Positions 59,676 through 64,000 of a DNA stretch of 64,000 nt are shown piece by piece. This DNA comes from Polyangiaceae bacterium. Lineage in GTDB: Bacteria > Myxococcota_A > Polyangia > Polyangiales > Polyangiaceae. The position numbers and the translations under genes were made by a program. The stretch lies in contig JAQSWN010000025.1 of NCBI GenBank assembly GCA_029266615.1, positions 1 through 64,000 on the forward strand. The letters are read 5' to 3'. The notes beneath the pieces are model-generated. The model ran no database searches, was not told the origin of the DNA, and saw only the letters and a list, made by a program, of their open reading frames with translations. Every line of letters begins with the position of its first letter. Within the stretch, counting starts at the first letter, position 1.

Positions 59676-59701
59676 CTAGCGACTGAGGACTGGAGCTAAA
59701 G

Positions 59702-60148
59702 ATGAACCTCAAATTGACCGGCCTTGGCTTGCTCGTTGCCGCTTGTTTGGCGGCTCCGCTCACCTCGAGCGAGACCGCGCGTGCGGCGACCACCGCTGAG
59801 GCCTCGAAAGCGGAGCTGCACCGCGCGCTACAAGAAGCCGTGACGCGTCACGTGTCGCAGAGCGGAATTGGGAGCTCGCTCCGCGGCTACGCGCTCGCTC
59901 CCGCGATCGTGCAGCTTCGACGCTACGCCGAGCCCGGCACGAAGCAGACGAAAGTCGTTTGCATCGTGAGCCTCGCGGTCAAAAACCAGCGTGAGGAGCT
60001 GGTCGCGGATGTGCGCGGCAGCGCCTCGGCCATCGGCGGTTCATCGCTGGACGCGGTAGACGCCGCCGCCAGCTCCGCCGTCTCGCGGGTGCCCGCCGTG
60101 TTGAGCAAGCTCGAAGGCGCACCCATCGAGCGCGTCGCCCGGCGTTGA
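59702..60148 (+). CDS. Secreted protein of unknown function
   Basis: 148 aa. Signal peptide (MNLKLTGLGLLVAACLAAPL, cleavage near ARA), then a small domain with KAELHRALQEAVTRHVSQSG, ALAPAIVQLRRYAEPGTKQT, KVVCIVSLAVKNQREELVA and AIGGSSLDAVDAAASSAV. The KQTKVVCIVSLAVKN strand and the VRGSASAIGGS loop read as a small alpha/beta domain; I recognise no family. One Cys. It lies behind a sigma-54-type promoter, so it may be a target of an NtrC-type regulator such as the one at 845. It is not in an operon. Confidence 0.7.
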   Translation: MNLKLTGLGLLVAACLAAPLTSSETARAATTAEASKAELHRALQEAVTRHVSQSGIGSSLRGYALAPAIVQLRRYAEPGTKQTKVVCIVSLAVKNQREELVADVRGSASAIGGSSLDAVDAAASSAVSRVPAVLSKLEGAPIERVARR

Positions 60149-60555
60149 ACGGGAGTCATCGCTGAGCGGAGAGGTACGGCGGGTCACCACCCCCACCCAC
60201 ACCCCTCCGCTGCCGATGGAAAAGGACCGTTGTCGAGAGCGCGGCAATCACTCCGGTCCAGCAGACATTGAATCCGCGGCAGACGCGCCAGACGCGCCGA
60301 CGCGCCAGACGCACAAACGCCAGAGCGGAGTGCGTCGCAACGGACCACCCGCGCGCGCGGCGACGTGAGCGTAAGGTGCGAGTGGTTCACGTCGAGCATT
60401 CGTCCCAATTTGAGGAAACGCGAGGCGTTTCTCCTGGCGCCCGTGCGAGCGAGAACCTCTTGATTCAAGTCCCGCCTGAGCCTACCGTTATCTAGTTTTG
60501 GACTGCGGCGCTCGCTGAGCTTCTTGGGCGAAGCGTCCGGTGCGGTCGAGGGAAC
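60149..60555. other. Gene-free stretch with hairpins and short repeats
   Basis: About 400 bp without a supported gene. It has the hairpin GAAACGC-gag-GCGTTTC (60415-60431), a 7-bp stem at 60308-60314/60330-60336 (gacgcac / gtgcgtc), and a short run of imperfect repeats of acgcgccag between about 60280 and 60312. These may form a terminator for the 148-aa gene or an untranslated leader. The repeats are too short for CRISPR. Confidence 0.4.
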
Positions 60556-61062
60556 ATGTCAAAGGCTCAGGCTCTCGAGGAACAAGCCGCGGCAAGTCAC
60601 GGAAGGGTGCTCTTGGTCGACGACCAACCGGAGCTCCGACGTCTATTTCGCCGCAGCCTCAACAAGGCCGGCTACGTCGTCATCGAAGCGTGGAACGGCC
60701 GCGTCGCGGTCGAGCTCGCTCAGCAGCTCTCGTTCGACGTCGTGATCAGTGACGTGCACATGCCGGACATGAGCGGGATCGAGCTCCTGGAAACCCTCGC
60801 CGAGCTGGATCGAGACTTACCCGTCATCCTCACTTCGGGCTCGCCGGGCCCCCACACCCCGCTCGAGGTCGGCGAGCACGAAGCCTTCGCCTACTTGGTA
60901 AAGCCGGTTCCGTTCGACGTCATGCACGAGACCGCTCGGAAAGCGGTGCAGGTGCGGCGCCAGCGGGCGGCGAGCCGGGAGCTCTTCGAGCCGTATGCGT
61001 CGGTCGAGCGGCTGCGGGTACCGCGTCCTCCGGGTGAAGACGACGAGCCGTCGTCAACGTAG
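60556..61062 (+). CDS. Stand-alone CheY-like receiver protein
   Basis: 168 aa. Receiver domain at about 15-135 with D22/D23, phospho-acceptor D66 in VVISDVHMPD, T-type ILTSGSP and K110 in YLVKPV. A C-terminal extension of about 30 residues (RQRAASRELFEPYASVERLR, PRPPGEDDEPSST) follows, without output domain. It is a phosphate relay or CheY-like regulator from a phosphorelay; its kinase is not adjacent. It is convergent with the DUF1772 chimeric gene, whose 3' end overlaps by 9 bp. Confidence 0.9.
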   Translation: MSKAQALEEQAAASHGRVLLVDDQPELRRLFRRSLNKAGYVVIEAWNGRVAVELAQQLSFDVVISDVHMPDMSGIELLETLAELDRDLPVILTSGSPGPHTPLEVGEHEAFAYLVKPVPFDVMHETARKAVQVRRQRAASRELFEPYASVERLRVPRPPGEDDEPSST

Positions 61063-61923
61063 CCCTAAAATCCAGCCTCTCACCGCACTGACCGCGGCCG
61101 CATCTATCCGCTCGGTTCCGAGCGGCGGTATCTGCAGGAGGAAGCCTCGCCTGGACATGAGCTCGACCAAGAGGCTGGCATCGGGGGCGCCAGGCTCGAA
61201 CGCCGTACCCTGAGCGGTCCGATACGCGGCCGTGTCTTCCACCGCGCCGAGCTCCCCCGCGAGGTCTCGCAGGCGCAAAAGCCCCGGCTCCGTCTCCCGC
61301 GAGAGCTGGATCGCCGAAAGCCCGAGCGCGAAGCTCTTTCGTCCGTCACGCACCTCGGGCCTGTCTTCTCCGGTCTCCGAAAGCTTGTTCGGAAGCAAGT
61401 CCAGCCGCGAGCGGTCCGGTGTCGCGCACACGCCAAATCGACTGCAGCCGCAGAGCGAGAGGATGAACAGCGTGCAGGCAAGGAAGCTCGCCACGCCGCG
61501 CACGTGGTTGCACACCGACCAGCGCGCCACGAAGCGCTCCCAGAGCGCCGCCGCTTGCGGTGTGTCCGGCGCCAGCCGCATCAGCGCGTCATTGTACGGA
61601 ATGTTTCCGACTCGAGTGACCACGACGCACCCCACCAAATAAAACAAGCTGCCCGCCAGCGCGAGCCGCGCGCTCGTCGAGGAGTCTGCCGTAGCGCGGA
61701 GCGCGAGCACGATCGAGCAAGCCGCGGTGCCCAAAAAGACGCCCAGAAACGAGCGATTGAGCACGACCACGTTGATGCTCTGCATCGCCGAGATGCCGTG
61801 AGCCGCCGGCAATCGCGCCAAAGCCGGCAACACGAAGCTGCTGAACGCGAAGAAGACCCCGGCGATCAGGCCAGAGCCGAGCGCCGCCACGACCTCAAGG
61901 AGGGAAAATGGCCGGAAGGACAT
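61054..61923 (-). CDS. Chimeric protein: DUF1772 membrane domain fused to part of a c-type-cytochrome-like domain
   Basis: 289 aa. Residues 1-155 are DUF1772: LLEVVAALGSGLIAGVFFAF, SFVLPALARLPAAHGISAMQ, NRSFLGVFLGTAACSIVLAL, GNIPYNDALMRL and a final membrane helix. After LFILSLCGCSRFG the sequence changes to LDLLPNKLSETGEDRPEVRD, SFALGLSAIQLSRETEP and PDASLLVELMSRRGFLLQIP, ending PPLGTERIDAAAVSAVRGWI. This tail has the look of large c-type-cytochrome-like proteins of myxobacteria and planctomycetes (LPxKLSETG, PDxSLL, MPPLGTxxVD...VxxI) but no CxxCH haem site remains. A fusion by deletion is the simplest explanation. Confidence 0.6.
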   Translation of the reverse strand: MSFRPFSLLEVVAALGSGLIAGVFFAFSSFVLPALARLPAAHGISAMQSINVVVLNRSFLGVFLGTAACSIVLALRATADSSTSARLALAGSLFYLVGCVVVTRVGNIPYNDALMRLAPDTPQAAALWERFVARWSVCNHVRGVASFLACTLFILSLCGCSRFGVCATPDRSRLDLLPNKLSETGEDRPEVRDGRKSFALGLSAIQLSRETEPGLLRLRDLAGELGAVEDTAAYRTAQGTAFEPGAPDASLLVELMSRRGFLLQIPPLGTERIDAAAVSAVRGWILGLR

Positions 61924-62034
61924 GCCCCGGAGGATGCTCGGTGCATAGTTGCATCGCTACCTGGCAAACCTCACAGCTACGTTGCGATAATGCAAGGCGA
62001 TGATGCTCCCCAGGGTGAGCGGGTCAGCCGCAGG

Positions 62035-62622
62035 TCAGCTTGGGCCGCACCAGGCCTTCGCGTTCGGCGCCCAGAGCTCGCGGTCGAAGCCGGTAATCCA
62101 ATGCGTCGAGTAGTCACCCAGTTGCACGAGGTCCCTGCCGGCGACGCGTCCTGCCATGTCGAAATGGAGCACGCGCGCCTGCCCGACCTGAGCAACCACC
62201 TGCAGCTCGAACTCCGCGCCGTCTTGAGGGCGTTCGGGGGTGGGGACGCTGCGAAGGCTCGCCAAATTGTCGAGCGCGCGCTCCAGTCGTGCGGGTGAGA
62301 CCTGACAGCCGTTTGGCCCGCTGACGACCCAGCCCCCCTCCTCCTTGCGGATGATTACCGCTCCCACGTGGGCCATGACTCGGAGGGTCGTGAGCTCGGC
62401 GCGCGCCTGGGGCGCGAGCGCAGTCGCCGTCGCCACCGGAGGACCGGGTGAAGGGGGGTGAGCCTCGCCGTGGCCCGATTCGTCCGAGTCGCTCGCGGCT
62501 GCGTGCGGCGCCCCCTGCGCGACGGCGGCCCCTCCGTCAGAAGGAGCCGCGCGCAGCTTGGGACGCCCGTCGCAACCCGCTACGAGCGATGCGAGCAGAG
62601 CCAGCGGGACGGCGACGTTCAT
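62035..62622 (-). CDS. Lipoprotein, possibly DUF4340-like
   Basis: 195 aa. Lipobox VAGC (C17), a linker rich in Ala, Gly, Ser and Pro (about 20-75), then a domain of about 110 residues with GGWVVSGPNGCQVSPARLER, ALDNLASLRSVPTPE, FELQVVAQVGQARVLHFDMA and VQLGDYSTHWITGFDREL. The V-SG-N-W...RL...L..L and the G-D-S-YW pattern recall DUF4340-type domains, but I do not assert it. It lies 12 bp after the porin gene in the same direction and may be in its operon. An outer membrane or periplasmic role is inferred from the lipobox. Confidence 0.6.
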   Translation of the reverse strand: MNVAVPLALLASLVAGCDGRPKLRAAPSDGGAAVAQGAPHAAASDSDESGHGEAHPPSPGPPVATATALAPQARAELTTLRVMAHVGAVIIRKEEGGWVVSGPNGCQVSPARLERALDNLASLRSVPTPERPQDGAEFELQVVAQVGQARVLHFDMAGRVAGRDLVQLGDYSTHWITGFDRELWAPNAKAWCGPS

Positions 62623-62634
62623 GACGCCGCAAGC

Positions 62635-64000
62635 CTACCACTCGAGCGTGACGCCGCCGTTTACGATGTGAACGGTCTGCTGAACGTCGACGTAGCGGGA
62701 CCCGGTCGCAGACGACGCGTCGGCGATATTGCGAGGGTCGAACGCGTAGTGGGCGTTGAAGTAGTCCAGCGCGAGGACGATTTGGTCGATTCGATGGAAA
62801 ACGCCGGTGCTGATGCCGGTTTGGGTGCGCAGCAACGGGGCGGCGTCGACGGTCGAAACCGGGGCGTCGAGCGCCATTCTATCGAAGCGCGCCTGTCCGA
62901 AGCCGCCCATGACCCACGTGTTGCCGAACTTGACGGAAGCCTGCGCGAGGAAGCCGCGCGTCGGTCGGAACTTACGCTCGTAGTTCTTCACCTCGCGGCC
63001 GTTCACCTCCGAGCCGAGGCTGATGTAGATCGGGTTGAAGGTGAAGGTCGTAAAGCCGTCCATACCCTGACCGTTGTAGCCAGAGAGCCCCGCTTTGACG
63101 GGCCCGAGATTGGCCTGAAGACCTCCGCCGATACCGTACGCGCTTTGCCGAAAGTTCCGGCGCGCCGAGTTGTTCGTCATGGGGTCATTGTCGGGATCCA
63201 CGGATTCGGTGGTCCCGATGCTCTGCTGGAAGCCGTTGGCCCACAGCTTGAAGCCCCAGCCCTCGCGCCAGCTGTAGTTGGCTACGGCCTCGGCTTCGAA
63301 GCGAGGCAGCGGGGTTTGGAACCACTCGTAGGTAGGAATCGAACGGGGGTCGAAGACGCCGACGCTGACGCTGAAGATCTTCGCGATCGTGGGCGTCGTG
63401 TACGTCAGTTGCGCGCGAAAGTCCGGCCAGAGCGTGCCGAACCCGACGTGACCGCACGAGCCGCCAAACATCTTGTCGTACGCGCAGGGGAACCCGAGGC
63501 CGTACGCGTGGCCGATCTCGTAGTTCATGAGCAGGTTTTGGCGCGGGAACAAGCTGAGGTCGCGGCCGCCCCGCACGCCTCCCCACTTGCCCGAGACGTC
63601 AAGGTACACCGAACGGGGATCCATCCACGTTGGGTCCGCGACGGCCGAGGGGTCGATGTTGGTGATCTGCATCCCCACCTCGACCCGGCTCGCGAGCTTC
63701 AGGTTCTCGCTGACCTCTTTTCGGAAGTTGAACGCGAGCGTCGAAGGCACGTAACCAGAACGAATCTTGGTCTTGCGCAGCTGGCCGGCCGCGTCCGCCT
63801 GCGAGGACGAAGTGGACTCGTTGAAGCCCACCCAGTTCAGGCTGTTCAGACCCTCCGGCCGATTGTCGCCCCAAACGTGCGACACGAACGCGTTCACGCG
63901 GCCATCCGTCGTAACGATCCAACCGCCGGCCTCGGCCAACTTCACTTCTGCGCGAGGCGCAGACGACCACAACGTCGCGATCGCCGCTAGAGCGAAGGCG
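62635..64000 (-). CDS. Porin-like outer membrane protein, 5' end outside the window (partial)
   Basis: The reading frame is open to the right edge, and the codons before MWSSAPRAE read AFALAAIATL, the end of a signal peptide, so the start is a little beyond 64000. About 450 residues of beta barrel: GWIVTTDGRVNAFVSHVWGD at the N-terminus, then VPSTLAFNFRKEVSENL, KLASRVEVGMQITNIDPSA, DVSGKWGGVRGGRDLSLFPR, and a last strand GGVTLEW. This is the general-porin fold (GDGxxNAF and GxWGxxxxGRxxSL motifs). Solute specificity cannot be told. The lipoprotein gene follows 12 bp downstream. Confidence 0.75.
   Translation of the reverse strand, partial: AFALAAIATLWSSAPRAEVKLAEAGGWIVTTDGRVNAFVSHVWGDNRPEGLNSLNWVGFNESTSSSQADAAGQLRKTKIRSGYVPSTLAFNFRKEVSENLKLASRVEVGMQITNIDPSAVADPTWMDPRSVYLDVSGKWGGVRGGRDLSLFPRQNLLMNYEIGHAYGLGFPCAYDKMFGGSCGHVGFGTLWPDFRAQLTYTTPTIAKIFSVSVGVFDPRSIPTYEWFQTPLPRFEAEAVANYSWREGWGFKLWANGFQQSIGTTESVDPDNDPMTNNSARRNFRQSAYGIGGGLQANLGPVKAGLSGYNGQGMDGFTTFTFNPIYISLGSEVNGREVKNYERKFRPTRGFLAQASVKFGNTWVMGGFGQARFDRMALDAPVSTVDAAPLLRTQTGISTGVFHRIDQIVLALDYFNAHYAFDPRNIADASSATGSRYVDVQQTVHIVNGGVTLEW

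Noticed and set aside
60280..60312. Short repeats of acgcgccag that look array-like
   Set aside because: Units of about 9 bp, no spacers; not CRISPR.
62458..63990. Long plus-strand open frame opposite the porin at the right edge
   Set aside because: Shadow of a codon pattern; the porin motifs lie on the minus strand.

Overview
The window is GC-rich DNA from a Gram-negative predatory-type bacterium, most likely a myxobacterium of the Polyangiales/Sorangium group (Myxococcota). Evidence: many lipoproteins with long Gly/Ser/Ala linkers after the lipobox, several C-termini of the MYXO-CTERM type (Cys, one membrane segment, Arg cluster), an AgmX/PglI-type tail, a Hanks-type Ser/Thr kinase with the HRDISPNN loop, PEGA and TPR proteins, and an NtrC-type two-component pair. 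No rRNA, tRNA or CRISPR was found.

Left part (1-13400): the C-terminus of an encapsulin shell gene, a nested inverted repeat and a degenerate tyrosine-recombinase-like gene; an NtrC-type sensor/regulator pair with a good promoter; two small genes. Then comes a tightly packed plus-strand phosphate/polyphosphate locus (4473-11312): OprO/P-like porin, a thymidylate-kinase-fold protein carrying about seven 27-residue W-x-x-R repeats, a lipoprotein, a VTC-domain (polyphosphate polymerase) protein and a Na/Pi-cotransporter-like protein with an N-terminal IPT/TIG domain. A LysR regulator and ferredoxin-NADP reductase (fpr) follow as a divergent pair.

Middle (13400-34700): secreted polysaccharide enzymes (GH87-like beta-helix lipoprotein, GH10 xylanase), a lipoprotein / Ser-Thr kinase / TPR-PEGA operon, an NTT-like membrane protein with HEAT-type repeats, and two ECF42 sigma factors, one with an intact DGPF (YCII) partner upstream and a DGPF remnant downstream. 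An RND efflux pump with its adaptor is divergent from an OmpR/CpxA-like two-component system.

Right part (34700-64000): an SLC10A7-like transporter, DoxX, an assimilatory nitrite reductase operon (unknown 116-aa protein, NirB, Rieske protein), remnants of an EmrAB pump, an ArgD-like aminotransferase, an AraC-type regulator with an apparent internal deletion, a DGPF protein, a frameshifted Cys-rich gene, a receiver-EAL protein, a lipoprotein MsrB-MsrA fusion and a frameshifted EamA gene. An island of two HmuY-like proteins and two secreted proteases (46219-50443) lies beside a catalase-fold haem protein and is a candidate haem-scavenging set. The remainder holds a DUF2252 protein, a very large PQQ-type sugar dehydrogenase/PKD/PA14 surface protein, a CE6/SASA esterase, an ABC exporter, a secreted protein behind a good sigma-54 promoter, a CheY-like receiver, a chimeric DUF1772 protein, a lipoprotein and a porin cut by the window edge.

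Reading the region as a whole: it is accessory, scavenging-oriented genome, with many surface and secreted proteins, several local two-component or ECF regulators and at least six decayed or rearranged genes. The phosphate/polyphosphate locus and the HmuY/protease island are the two best candidates for undescribed systems.
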